From Paralvinella palmiformis (taxonomy: Eukaryota > Annelida > Polychaeta > Terebellida > Alvinellidae), in NCBI GenBank assembly GCA_025642065.1, contig JAODUP010000161.1:874501-938500 (forward strand): a stretch of 64,000 bases of DNA, written 5' to 3'. The position numbers and the translations under genes were made by a program. The notes under the pieces were generated by a model. It made no database searches. It was not told the origin of the DNA and saw nothing but the letters and a program-made list of their open reading frames with translations. Below, piece after piece: positions 11,337 to 23,050 of this stretch. Every line of letters starts with the position of its first letter. The stretch's first letter is position 1.

Positions 11337-11689
11337 CTGAGACTCAAAGAATTCAAATGACAATGTACACCTTAAAATAAACAAATTAAGGTTCTGCTAA
11401 TCACATATTAATTAAGGAGATAATTGGTCGAACTATCACATGGAGAGATTAGCCAAAAACAATAATATATCCATATACCCTTATATGTACATAAAATAAT
11501 AAAAACAACAACAGTAACAGCAACAACAAGATGGTAGTTACTGACATAACCTTTAGTAACTGCTACTAAGATTGTGTAATAATAAAAGGCTTCCTACAGA
11601 TCATGATTATTTTATAAATTAATTATATTTTATCTTATCAACACCCCTTATATATATTACATGTCTTGCCTACACACTGTAGAGCACTA

Positions 11690-11765
11690 TGGTGTATCTA
11701 GTGCTATATAAATGCATTAGTGTGTTTATTGTTACTATTTTTATTATTTAAGTACACTGAGCTCG
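11690..11765 (+). repeat. Relic 3' tail of a LINE or SINE
   Basis: The string AGTGCTATATAAATGCATTAGTG followed by TTATT repeats resembles the GCGCTATA...ATT tail at 56.7 kb and 63.4 kb. No body is recognisable upstream. Confidence 0.4.
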
Positions 11766-14700
11766 ATTCTTTTCCAGGATTATAATTGGCGTTATAGAAA
11801 TTTCGTAATTATTCATTATTATTAAAACGTTCATTATTATTAATAGTAGTAGTAGCATTCAAGTAGTAGTATTAGTATTACGTGTATTATTTTTATTATT
11901 AAGTGGGAATTTGATCAACCTTCTAATTGTTTCAACCGAGTTCAAACTAAAGTTCTCCATCAAAGAATCCTAAGTGCAACCATAGGCAGGCAGTAAGACC
12001 CCCCCCCCCAATCATTCTCCTCCTCCCCCCCCCCCGCACCCACCCATCTGACACGCACATACAGACACAGATGGATTTAAAGAAGCCCAACGTTACCGGT
12101 GTCATTCGTCAAAAGATGTTAATTTTAATTGGATGACACCCTGTTCAGTTCGGGTGACATCTACTGCTGTTTTCAATCATACATGACGTGTACCAAGCAA
12201 ATTTCATTGGCTGCAAGCCAACAAATGTAACCAATGAGAAGTCAGGTGTCGGAATACATCACTGGCACCAAATTTGGCACTGATTCAGCTCAAATTACAA
12301 ACAATTACGGAGTACTTTAGACAAGCCCAATCCTTTCTACTGCGTCACAATGAGCAGACATTATTTAATGTGTCCCTGATATGGGTTAAAACAAGTCAGA
12401 ACTGACGCTCCTAAAACCAGGTTAACAAAACAAATCCTGAAGCTATCATAAACCAACCAATATAAACAGAAGTAGTAAAACAGCCGAGATTATATATATA
12501 TATATATATATAAAACAAAACGTCAAATTCATTGATCAGCCAAAAGCTCATAAGAAATCTAATTACAGCAGAACATTGTAGGGATGCAGATCCTGCCACT
12601 GATTCCACCATCCAGCACAAATAACACAAGGCTAAAGGAACACAATTATCTCTTGCATAAAGGTGAGATAACTTTCCCGACAGGAAATGCATTCTCCACA
12701 CACACACACACACACACAAAACACTCTTCTTGTCAGAAATGTTCCTGTGGCACAGAAGCGATTTTTTTTTCAAACGTTTCCGCTGGAATAGTGCACCGAC
12801 GGAGAAAATAATGCGATATCGGTGTATTACGGCACAGCCGAGCCCCGGGTTATCAATCGACCATGTTGAAAAAAAACTGTCATTTCCACAGGAAGCCGCA
12901 CACACATCAATCATAGAACATAGGCAGCTCTGATATAAGAGAAACTCTAGTAAAGCTGACTATACAACTGAGCCACACCCATAGCTTCACTGTTATGTGA
13001 AGAAATGCTAGTAATTGTCATAGTGTGTGTGTGTGTGTGTGCCAGGAGAATGCTGATACACTTTCTTAGTTTCTTTCAGGTAGGAAACTGATAGTCTGGT
13101 GGACAAGGGAACCAGGAAAAGGATGGGAAAGATTATACAGTGTCTGTGTGTGCGCGCGCGCGTTGTTCATTCTTACTTGTAATATAAGGTGTAGTCATCT
13201 ACATGTACCATTGAAGACTTAGTGATTTAATCCAAAATACATCCCTAGCCAGAAACCTTTCATCACGCCACACACACTTTTCTCCTATGCCCCACCCCCA
13301 CATCTACACACCAACTGTTGTCTTTTTCATCATTTTCTGGCTTCCATGTTATGGCACATGATATATCATTCTGTTTGTGTCACATTGTGTAATGTTAACA
13401 AATATCTGTTAGCATGGGAACAACGCCTTACATTACACGTCTTGCTATATTAAGAACAGTAAAAAACATCAGGTTATTAAGTGCAGCTCAATGCTGTTAT
13501 CTATATTATACTGTGTCAACAAGTGAATGGACAGAAAGGAAGAGGAGCTAAGAGAAAAAATTACAGGGAAAATTAAATACCTAAACAAATTCCTTTTCAC
13601 CATTTATTTATAATACTCACAGACAGAACCTCAGAGAATGGAAATAATTCATTCTTCCTTGACATCTACAAAAAAGCTAATCACTTGTTCAAATAAAATG
13701 TTTGACCTTAATATTGGATGAAGGAACAGGTGATGACTAGCCGCATCTGGCTTACTTGTCACAATCATTCCATAAAATATTTATTTTATATCCATATTTA
13801 TGCCCAGAATATAATAACCCAAAACGTACCGAGTCAACTATGTGTCAGCGTGCTCATTTGACACAGCTGTCACAGGTGTGTAACAAACATTATTTTGATG
13901 TTGAAATTTTATCTGATTTCTCTTAGCCATAAATGGGAATTGCCTGAATACTGTATATTCATTATATTGACATTACGGCTTCAAACCAAAGTTTAAAACA
14001 CTAAATTTTTTAAACTTGCTAAAAAGGCAAACGTTACTAACTAATCTTGTAAAAACATGATATCGAATGAAGTAATTACGTGTACCTTAGTGTAAATATA
14101 AATAAAATATGAAATCGTACAATTTATCATTACAGCAATCTTATTTACTAATAAAAAGTTTATTTTAACAAAGTGTTAATTAAATATAGTTATAATTAAT
14201 AACAACTGAATATTACCCCCAAGTAATTAACCATAAAATAATAATTAGGATATTGTTATAATTATAATAATATAATTGGTTTTTTTATAACAACAAATAC
14301 AGCCCACCACCCATTACAGCTTCCCATTGGATACTGAGAACACCCAACCACCCACATAATTCTAATGGGTGTACTCCGAAGTCTATAACAAAAACGCTGG
14401 CAATTTAAACCCAACTGTGAGGAGACCCGCGTGACAATCAATACACCTACGCCCAAAACGCGCACATCAAGTTACAAACTTAACTGACCACACAACGAAT
14501 AACCTAGAAATCCACCCAGAGCTACAAATCAACCAATAACATCCTAACCACCCATTCCCGGTAATAACCTCTCTTACAACACTCTAAGCCACCCAAACAA
14601 CAGCCATAGACCATCAGTTAATGAACCTCAAACACTTAGCTCTTGTGTTTGATGTCTGCTTCAAGCCAAGCTTATGGCCCCCCCGGAACAATCTACACTG

Positions 14701-16912
14701 CACTCAATTAGAGAGGCATTAATTATTTAACTTGACTTTAAACAGTGCACGGTTCTGCTAGCTGGCAGATGTTCTTTATCATCACAAGATTTATATATAT
14801 ATATATATAAAACAGAGGATAGCTCTGTTTGGATGGTTGCGCCCAATAGGCCACTGTGAGCCAGCTGTCATCTACTATAAATTTCGGTCATCTACTATAA
14901 AGTCTTTTCACGCCACATTACAACTCTATTCCAACAATGACAAGCTTTAATAGAGTACTCATATAATCTTTAGCCTTTGCTATAATCTTTATACAATCTG
15001 AGACAAAGTTTTAATCTCAATTTTTTCTACAAGATACAACACAATCTAATATGTATATCATATAGATAGATAGATAGATAGATAGATATGGTGACAATTC
15101 ATGAAGAGACAATGTGCCTTCCTTAAGGATGTCCAACATGATGTCAACGGACACAATATATCTTCTTTGGATTTATTACAAGACAAAATAACTACTTCAG
15201 GGAATATTCCGCATGTTCTTCATCAATGTGTGACACAAAATGGGGTCAGACTTTTAGAAGGTGTAGTAAAACATTTTGTGATCAGAGAACATTCTACAGA
15301 AGAATAAAAATATGTCACAAAGTGAGACAAAATATGACACCACAGAAGCCTGAATTTTAACTTATAAATTTATATATAAGTAAGTGAGTGGGTAGTTTGC
15401 TAATAGCTGAATACTCAGATGACACCTGGGTCATATAGGTTGGTCACTCGCTGGGATAGAACCCACAAACAAAGGTACTCGAAGTCGATTTGAACCCATA
15501 CCTAGAGCTTTGTAGTACAGTGCTCTAAGAGTAGGCCCTTAAACTACTAAATATGAAGTGAAGAGAATACGATTTATATAAACACAGACATCCCTTCAGT
15601 TAATATACTTCATAAATTGAAACCATTTGCAACAATTTAGATGGTTATCATTTAATACATCTACTTTATTTATTAATATAAACAAAATATTAGAACATAA
15701 TAATTAAACATGTCTCTTAATCAGTGGCTGTACCTCGAACAGATTAATGGCTAAACAGCTAAATGTTTAAACAAAGTGATGGAGTACTTCCTTATATTAA
15801 TTAATCCAAGACGGAATTAGTAGATTTCAGAGATGCTGGGGACAGTTAAGAATTATTGTTATTGTTGTTAGGTAAAACTTAGAACATAAACACTGACATG
15901 TGTAAAATGTTATCCCTGGAGATCCAGAGAGATTAAGAATGGGACACACATACACACACACACACAAACATTATCTGCCAGTTAGCAGACATGCACAGCA
16001 TAAAGAAGACAGACAGATATACCTGAAGAAGCCTAATAATAACAATATACACCCACAAACTGTCTACATACTTCACTATGTAGATATATTACTGGTAATA
16101 ACCAGACATAAACTCTCTAATAATCTCACAGCTCCACTATAAACATGTCCAACTACTGACCTAATCACAAAGGTCCAGTCTCATCACACAACAACAAACG
16201 TATTATGTATTATTTATTAGTGCCAGAATTGGAACTCAGGAGTCTACATTTGAAGTGAGATGTCCTAGAAGTTGGAAAACCGTTTATGGCAAACAAATAT
16301 GTGTTACCATTACAGACAAATTCATAGATAATGCCCCTCATTTCTCAGTGGTACAAAATACTGGTAAGACCACAGTCATATACGTAACACACGCAAATAT
16401 TATCAAAACTCTTGTCGTCCTAACGTACAGATCTCTCGCCCCGCCACCTAATGGCCACACTACTAACTAAAGACCATCGTCCATTATTAGCGAAACACTT
16501 CCAATGATGGGATGGATAAGTCTTAATTCTGAATCAGTGAAATCTAAAAGAATTGGTCTCTACTCTCTAATGATACACATCAGTAATCCATTAACGCTAT
16601 AACTGGTCATTATTTGTATCAAGGGTGAATTGGACACCAAGGAAACACGATAAACTACATCTATTAATGTAACATTAATCTAGCTGAGACACATGCTGTC
16701 TGATATGCGCGGTCTAAAAATACATGCCCGTAACATGCTTATAATACCATTCTCACGTGGCCGGTAAAACAGCTGCCGGCGGCAACACAGCTGTAACTGG
16801 CAAAACATGAGAAACAGACGGACGGGACCATGAGACTACGATTAACAAATGCGTACATCTAACATGGCAGCGAGATGTTGTTTAAAGACCGGCCCATTGG
16901 CGTACTACTCAC
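11766..16912. other. Long non-coding stretch, probably intron of the GALNT gene
   Basis: No recognisable exon. Simple repeats are C runs at about 12,001-12,035, TA at 12,491-12,513, CA at 12,697-12,718, GT at 13,023-13,042, alternating GC at about 13,150-13,162, TA at 14,792-14,810, GATA at 15,062-15,090 and CA at 15,947-15,966. A 167-codon minus-strand frame (12,411-12,914) is low-complexity and crosses CA and TA repeats. I searched by eye on the minus strand for conserved GALNT blocks (the WGGEN region, DxH, NQFN) and found none. Confidence 0.5.
15395..15545 (-). repeat. Possible old tRNA-derived repeat
   Basis: Plus-strand GATTTGAACCCATACC followed by AGTACAGTGCTCTA reads, in reverse, like a box B and part of a tRNA head. 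It does not match the ATC-tailed family. Weak evidence. Confidence 0.25.
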
Positions 16913-17135
16913 CGTTTGGAATCAATTTTTGGAAGAAGCCCGGCCCCGTTCCCGTCGGCCTGGTACTCGTGATGCCCGGATGAAGCTTTCCCTGGTCCGG
17001 TCGCAGGGAGTCGCAAGGCTGCGAGATCATCGTACAGTCGGTGAAGTACATCAGCAGAAAGACATCGACCAAGAACCACACAAGCGATGTTACAATCACC
17101 ACCTTACAGTACTGCAGACGTAATCTGGTCACCAT
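16913..17135 (-). CDS. First coding exon, polypeptide N-acetylgalactosaminyltransferase (GALNT1/13-like)
   Basis: Enzymes of this family start mucin-type O-glycosylation by moving GalNAc from UDP-GalNAc to Ser/Thr in the Golgi lumen. Here only the N-terminus is encoded, 74 codons plus one base. A short basic cytoplasmic tail (MVTRLRLQYC) precedes a ~20-residue signal anchor at residues 12-31 (KVVIVTSLVWFLVDVFLLMYF) and then a luminal stem rich in Pro, Gly, Thr and Ser. The YCKVV-TSL-W-LVDVFLL-YF pattern is what vertebrate GALNT1 and GALNT13 carry at the same place. The frame meets TAG just after AACG|GTGAGT, a consensus splice donor at 16,912-16,907, so the exon ends at 16,913 in phase 1. The catalytic and lectin domains must lie further left and were not found in this window. 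It could be another family member, and orthology needs the other exons. Confidence 0.75.
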
Positions 17136-17420
17136 TGTGAAAGAAGAGCGGACGATTGCTTAGTGCACTCGTCACACAAAATCCTCCATACAACGCTTAG
17201 CTGCCGAACTATCCTAGCGTGTTCAACTCCGATCAATGTAACACGATGGCGATGTGACTCCGTTTTCACCTAGGACTCTCTCCAGAGAGAGAACTGCAGT
17301 ATTTAAACGTGGGTAACCTTAATGCCCGATTGGGATGACGCCATCTAGTGAGCTACGTGCACACGGCAATCTTCGTATAAAGAGACTGTATAGTCAAACC
17401 ACGAACATACAAATGACACA
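17136..17420 (-). promoter_or_regulatory. Upstream region of the GALNT-like gene
   Basis: The sequence 5' of the start codon is less AT-rich and contains CpG dinucleotides, unlike the bulk of the window. No convincing TATA box was identified on the minus strand. The 5' untranslated region and promoter are expected here or beyond a 5' intron. This is inferred from position alone. Confidence 0.35.
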
Positions 17421-18785
17421 AAACTTGTAATATATTACATATCCAGTTAAACTCCATTTGCTGTATTAAATGGTCTCGCACTAATCCCTGGACAAAATCG
17501 CATGTACTGCTCCTCCCAGTGTGCTCCTCTCAGTCAAATGGCTGAAATCCTCAGTAATGCGGCAGGTCCACAAACATCACTCCACGATTAGGGATGTTTT
17601 ATCAGATTGGTTCCAACATTGTCAACATCCTGTAAAAAAGAGTGATTGATTAGGAAACCCAATATAAATATATATATATAAGACATGTTATAGACAAATA
17701 AGATCAGAAGATCTATTATAATGATAACTATAATCGTAAATATAAACATCTTTTTGACTTTTTTGTAAATTCTGAAAATACCATTAAAAAAGCCAAGAAC
17801 ACATACAAAACACAGATACAACGTGTGTCACCAAGAATCAGCTGCTAAAAATGTTTCTGGTGATAACGTAATGACCAGGTTTGACATTTAACAATCCTGC
17901 TGTGTTCTCGGGGCAAGGTCACAGCTAAAATTAAATTCTAATCAAGCTCAAACTGGATTACAACTTTCATATAGGCCAGACAGAGACGAGACGTATTAGC
18001 TTCGTCAACTAATTTCAAAACTGGGACAAGTCGTTGTCTAATGAACAAAATGAGAAAAGGTCACCAAACAGACGTGAAAAATTGAATAAAGCAGAGAAAA
18101 CAGATCAGTCCTGGAGCTTTAAGGATGTGTAAACGTAACATTATAAGACCATATACTACTGATGCTCTCCTTTCGCTGTATAAGCTGTCCAATTTCCAGA
18201 TGAACTAACTCATCACGGAGACGAGCCCAGTCTCCTCTGGATCAAGGAGGTCCGTGGTTATGTAGCTTTACAAAAGACTCACTGATCCGAGTAAAGGGAG
18301 ATATGCGATGATCACAGCATTGTGTTGTTTATGATTAGAACTGGGAAAGGATTTTGGAAAGATAATTATTGAAAATCATAGTAAAGGTTACACATGCCAT
18401 CTACACACGCACGCACGCATGGTCATGTGTGTACACACACACCCACGCATGCACAAACAAATAAACCCACAAACTGGCTGGTATTTCTACGTTTTACACA
18501 GCCTAATATGGGAAGGTTACTGTGCCAGAACAACACCCCCCACCACCCCAGTCTGTCAGAACACAGTTAAAGGTTCTGTCTAACTTAGTTCTTGTCAGCT
18601 GATCTCAGTTCTTGATAAATTCCCACTTCACTTAATCACTAACACAGAATAATAAATTACTGACAGCCACAGGAGAGATTGATACAAACATCACAGCCAC
18701 ACAAAATAAATATGTTGCTAATCCCAACAGACTAAGACACATATCTAATACAAACGCACCTCCCACTCACTCTCCCTCTGTCTGT

Positions 18786-18824
<39 letters not shown>

Positions 18825-19194
18825 GTGGGGATGTCCCGAGTCTTGGCTAAAATCTCCAGATGATTCATCAGGAGACTGTTTTCAAGAGAGGTGTCATTTC
18901 AATGTAGCCAAAACATGTCACGTATCATCAGTCAAACAAAACTGTTCAAAAAATTCAATCACCCCTACCTAAGAAAGTGATGTCTGAGAGTCAAATACCG
19001 AGAAAGCCAAAAAGTCTTCTTTGTTGCACACACACGCAACACAAACACTGAGCAACATAACATTGCATAGCAACAAGGCCACACATTAGTAAACACAGCA
19101 GAGGGCCAGTCTGTGATAATGATATTAGGAGACTTTCAGAAGAGAACAGAACTACCTTCAGTCTAATAATACAGAATGGTCAGAGTTAGATATC
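17421..19194. other. Non-coding stretch with small microsatellites
   Basis: CA/CACG-rich runs lie at about 18,405-18,455, and a GT run of about 34 bases at 18,789-18,823. A leaky 60-codon frame through the GT run is an artefact. Nothing else recognised. Confidence 0.45.
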
Positions 19195-19368
19195 TGGTGT
19201 TTTGCGGTTATTTTTGTACAACTGTTAGGCTAAATGGGCTCTGATGGACCTCCATAGATTATGTGGCCTAGTGACAGATGAAACATCCTTCAGACACGCT
19301 CTTGCCGAGATATGAACTCCGGTGGTGACGAACCGCCTTGCCAGTTAGACCATGGATACGCCCCAGAC
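19195..19368 (-). mobile_element. Diverged copy of the ATC-tailed tRNA-SINE
   Basis: The plus strand shows GTTTTGCGGTTATTTTTGTAC, GGCTAAATGGGC, GACCTCCATAGATTATG, GATGAAACATCCTTCAGACA and then a decayed tRNA-like head (about 19,300-19,368). The order of blocks is the same as in the 31.8-kb copy. The 62-codon plus-strand frame across it is not a gene. Confidence 0.7.
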
Positions 19369-20135
19369 AATGGTCACAATCCACGGTTAACGCTAACTCA
19401 AGCGTTAAGGTTTTATTGTACCACAGCTGGTAGCGTGTTGTGTAGCAGGTTTCTAGACAAAGTTTTGAATCCCAGTATTAGTCCTACGTATGTCTGCTAA
19501 GCGTTTTGTCTGATCATTTCATTTCTCCATCTAGTAGCTTCTCAGACTGTCTTGTGTCGCATGCATCACTAGTGTCCAGATTTAAGTAGAGTCACTCATT
19601 CTGACAGGGTGTAGTGGCTCAATGATCGAGTGGTCCACTCAAACATTAGAGGATTCCAGTTCAAATACAGCTACATAATTATCCTGTTCATCTTCAACAT
19701 GTCCAATGATATATTTGGTCATTAATGAGGAGCTGTGATAGGGCATGGAATGGATTGTGTGGCAAAAAGTATTAGCTGGAAAACGAAGGGATCACAATAA
19801 AGATATCAATACACTCAGGGACATAATATAAAAGTTCTTAGATCAGCATAACACTGGATTCAGGTTATTAATCAGTATAATTGTATTGTAACACTGTGAT
19901 AGTACTTCCTCAACATGACACTAATAGTAATACTGTCTAGGGATGACTGTAGTAATGTCAAAATAGATGAACACTGTAGTGACAACCCAACATGATTGTG
20001 TAGTATTGTCACAGTATCACCATCAGAGCACACCTGTATCTGGTGTTGATATTACAACAGCCACTGGTGATTAGGTAATGGCATGGCTAAGTTAGTGACC
20101 AACAAATCATAGCACTTGCAAACAGGAATATGCAC
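19369..20135. other. Non-coding stretch with one possible tRNA-like head
   Basis: A stretch at about 19,608-19,675 (GTAGTGGCTCAATGATCGAG ... CAGTTCAAATAC) looks like degenerate box A and box B sequences, possibly a different SINE. Nothing else recognised. Confidence 0.35.
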
Positions 20136-20175
20136 CCCCACCACCACCACCACCACCACACACACACACACACAT
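20136..20175. repeat. (CCA)n(CA)n microsatellite
   Basis: A CCA trinucleotide run passes into a CA run. Confidence 0.9.
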
Positions 20176-20577
20176 CACTATTGGCCAAAAGGTCAACACT
20201 GTATCAAATGGCAGTAAATATTACAAAAATAGCATGCTGCCATCATTGTCTCCTGAGGAAGTGTTGACCTTGACAGTGACAATAGGTCGATGCTTATCAC
20301 CTAGTCAGCAACTACCGGGGATGATACTCTAGGGTTCGGCACTTTGCTCCAAATGGACCTCACTGACAGTTTCCAAGTTCAAGTGCCATTGCTGCAGTTT
20401 GACAAACAATATTTGGCCTGTCCTGATCTAGAAAAATCAGCTTCTGAAGTAGTCTGGTGGTTTATACTCCTGTGATATCCATGGACGAGGTGGAGAAATA
20501 CAACCATTAGATTAAAAACTCTACAACGTCAGATATCAATGGAAAATGTATGAACTGTCAAATTACTTGGAACATCT
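20176..20577. other. Non-coding spacer
   Basis: Nothing recognised. Confidence 0.4.
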
Positions 20578-20690
20578 AATATTGCACGGATGATGATGAT
20601 GATGATTGATGTTTTACGGCCACTTTTGTGCACAAGGTAGGCTAAATGGGCCCAGCGACCTCCTAAGGTAATAAAATAATATTGCACGGA
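20578..20690 (-). mobile_element. 5'-truncated ATC-tailed SINE with perfect 13-bp target duplication
   Basis: The insert 20,591-20,677 contains the tail and body of the SINE in minus orientation: (GAT)n, TGATGTTTTACGGCCACTTTTGTGCAC, GGCTAAATGGGCC and GACCTCCTAAGGTAAT. It stops before the tRNA head. It is flanked by identical copies of AATATTGCACGGA at 20,578-20,590 and 20,678-20,690. Truncation at the tRNA end with an intact duplication is the signature of incomplete target-primed reverse transcription. Confidence 0.9.
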
Positions 20691-21149
20691 AAGACATTAA
20701 CTTTAACTTGTCATGTCCAACAAATATCGTAAAAATAAAGTTGCCAAAAAAAAGGAGTTCCCATACATCTGGAACTAGTCCATTATTTCTCGCATCTGGA
20801 CCATCACCAGATGTCGCCATGATTGACCACATTCTTAGCAAACAGCAGATGCACGTGATTAGGTTAGGTTTTTACCCGATGACCTCCGGTAAGCATGCGA
20901 ATTGTTGCATTGCCTCTTGGACTCCAGGCGTACTGACAAATGTCAACGAGCCACGTATTTTACCGGACTGGACGACCATATCTTGTTTTATTGACCAATG
21001 TTTTGACTGGACAAAATAACGGGAAAATATCCAATAAATGTGCAAATTATGATCATAGAATGTTGTTGCAATGATTAGGTTGCCTTGTATTGTATAAATG
21101 GATGGTGATGATGATGATGATCATGTACAATTTCTTTTAATAGATGACA
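20691..21149. other. Mixed-composition stretch with an unrecognised 103-codon frame
   Basis: A plus-strand frame from 20,708 to 21,019 is open and its residue composition is not low-complexity, but I recognise no domain. It starts only 18 bases after the SINE duplication. A minus-strand frame (20,614-20,841) overlaps it. A small transposon or exon fragment is possible, with no proof. Confidence 0.2.
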
Positions 21150-21670
21150 CTTCTGTCAGACAAGGGTTTGTTTTCTCAGATGTGATAGTCTTTCTATTGG
21201 ACGTGACAGTCTGTTCTGTCAGATGTGACAGTCTGTTATATCAGATGTGACTGACAGTCTGTTCTATCAGATGTGGCAGGCTATTCATTCTAGCAGATAT
21301 GGTTGTTATTTCTATCAGATGTGGTTGTTCATTCTATCAGATGTGGTTGTTCATTCTATCAGATGTGGTTGTTCATTCTTTCAGATGCAGTTGTTCATTC
21401 TATCAGATGTGGTTGTTCACTATATCAGAAGTTGTTGTTCATTCTATCATGTATAGGGTGTTTTATTATGTATGACAGTTTGTTCCAACTGATGATTCAG
21501 CTTTTTCCATCTGATCTGAAAGTCTGTTCCATCTGATGTGGTACTCTGCTCCATCTGATGTGGTACTCTGCTCCATCTGATGTGGTACTCTGCTCCATCT
21601 GATGTGGTACTCTGCTCCATCTGATGTGGTACTCTGCTTGGTCAACTGTGACATCCTGTTCTGTCAGGTG
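21150..21670. repeat. 22-base minisatellite of about 520 bases
   Basis: Around 23 units share the framework TCTRTCAGATGTG plus 9 variable bases. A central block repeats GTGGTTGTTCATTCTATCAGAT (about 21,310-21,445). A later block repeats CCATCTGATGTGGTACTCTGCT five times (about 21,530-21,635) almost without change. The two blocks are diverged versions of the same unit. The open frames on both strands arise from the repeat. Confidence 0.9.
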
Positions 21671-22449
21671 TAATTACTTAAGACAATAGACATGTTTATG
21701 TAATGACGTCTCATATAAAGTGGCACCAGACCGTAATCGTTGATGATATATAAATGATATTAACTATAACAAAGGCAACATGATAATGATGATGATAATT
21801 ATGATGATAAGAGGATATGATACAATATAATTGATAGAAAAACTACTGAATGAGGTAAGAGTTGATGACTGTTAAGGTGGCTGTTAACATTTAAGGTGAG
21901 CTCCCCAGAGGGTTACGGCCATCTGAAGGGCATCTTGGGTTAGCTTTTATAACAGGACTGTCGTGTTGAAAATGATTCTAATTGGTTAACATGGGATGTA
22001 TATACCACAGGACAGCTTAGCATACTGTGGAGACAGTGGGCAGTGTGTGCGCAGGCGTATTGTTGTCATGGTACCCGAAACAAAACAGAAATCACGACAC
22101 ACAACACCAAAGGAGAGGCAAAAGCGCTTCACATGATAAATAAAACTTATGATGGTGATGCACTGTGTACACGAACTATGACACACCTGGAAATGAGGCA
22201 ATATCAAACAGCACAATACTGTATCAATATATCTTGTCCTGTGACATGCTTTTATAACATACCGAACTCAGACCAAGTACCAAAAATAACAAACACATTA
22301 ATAGGTCACACACACACAGTAATCCAATGTCTATCATGTCAGACAACTAGACTTGCATGTGGTTGATTACCATACACAATGCCAACTGTACCTTCAGCTA
22401 GCACTTAAAAGAGCTTCATAACCAACCACTTGACCATAAACGACCAACA
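21671..22449. other. Non-coding stretch
   Basis: Short GAT-rich runs lie near 21,780-21,810. The 107-codon plus-strand frame at 22,043-22,366 has no recognised domain. Confidence 0.35.
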
Positions 22450-23050
22450 TTACAACTCACATTTATTCACTAGTCCGTCCTTCCCGCTAAAGATTCCCAT
22501 ACAGAGAGAGAGAGCCTGGGAGGTCCAGACCAGAAGTAGCCATTCAAGGGAACTGTCCGGCGGAGGAGCAGCCAACATCGATAACTGACTAGAGAATGAC
22601 ACGCCTGGCCCCTGAGGCGACGTCTGGATGCCAGCCTGGAGAACAGACGTTGGCTCTTGGCCGTAGCCGCGAGCACAGCCAAACCGAATGCTTCATTAAA
22701 CACTAAATACAATTTATGAACACCTTCCAGCCCAGCGGGCCCGGTCCCACCAAAGACGTAAACTCGGAAATCATGACATGGAGCTGAAAATCACAGCCTC
22801 GGGAGTCGTCAGCGTCAGTGTCGGCGTCTGAGGAGCGCTGGGGTTTGAAGAATAGCTCCAGATAAGGCAGCCAGAGAGCATCCATAGAGAGACCAAGCGC
22901 CGTCTGGTGTAGGGATCATTAACTACTAGTGAGGGGACGTTTGACACAATTAATCTATCAGCGTACTGTGTCCTTGTGTAGATGGTTATACTCCGTTCAT
23001 GACGACAACCAATCAGAGTGGATGATTGATGAAGCTGCTCGCCCAATCAA
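22450..23050. other. GC- and CpG-richer island, function unknown
   Basis: The block is conspicuously richer in G+C than its flanks. Three overlapping minus-strand frames of 60-91 codons, in different phases, are open. No product is recognised and none has a convincing start or splice context. It may be a regulatory island or an untranslated exon. Confidence 0.3.

Noticed and set aside
12411..12914. 167-codon minus-strand frame
   Set aside because: It crosses CA and TA microsatellites, has low-complexity VCVCV and YIYIY runs and no recognisable domain.
16875..17123. 82-codon plus-strand frame opposite the GALNT exon
   Set aside because: It is the antisense shadow of the minus-strand exon, whose signal anchor and splice donor are specific.
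21150..21670. CRISPR array
   Set aside because: Units are contiguous 22-mers without unique spacers, and the genome is eukaryotic. It is a minisatellite.
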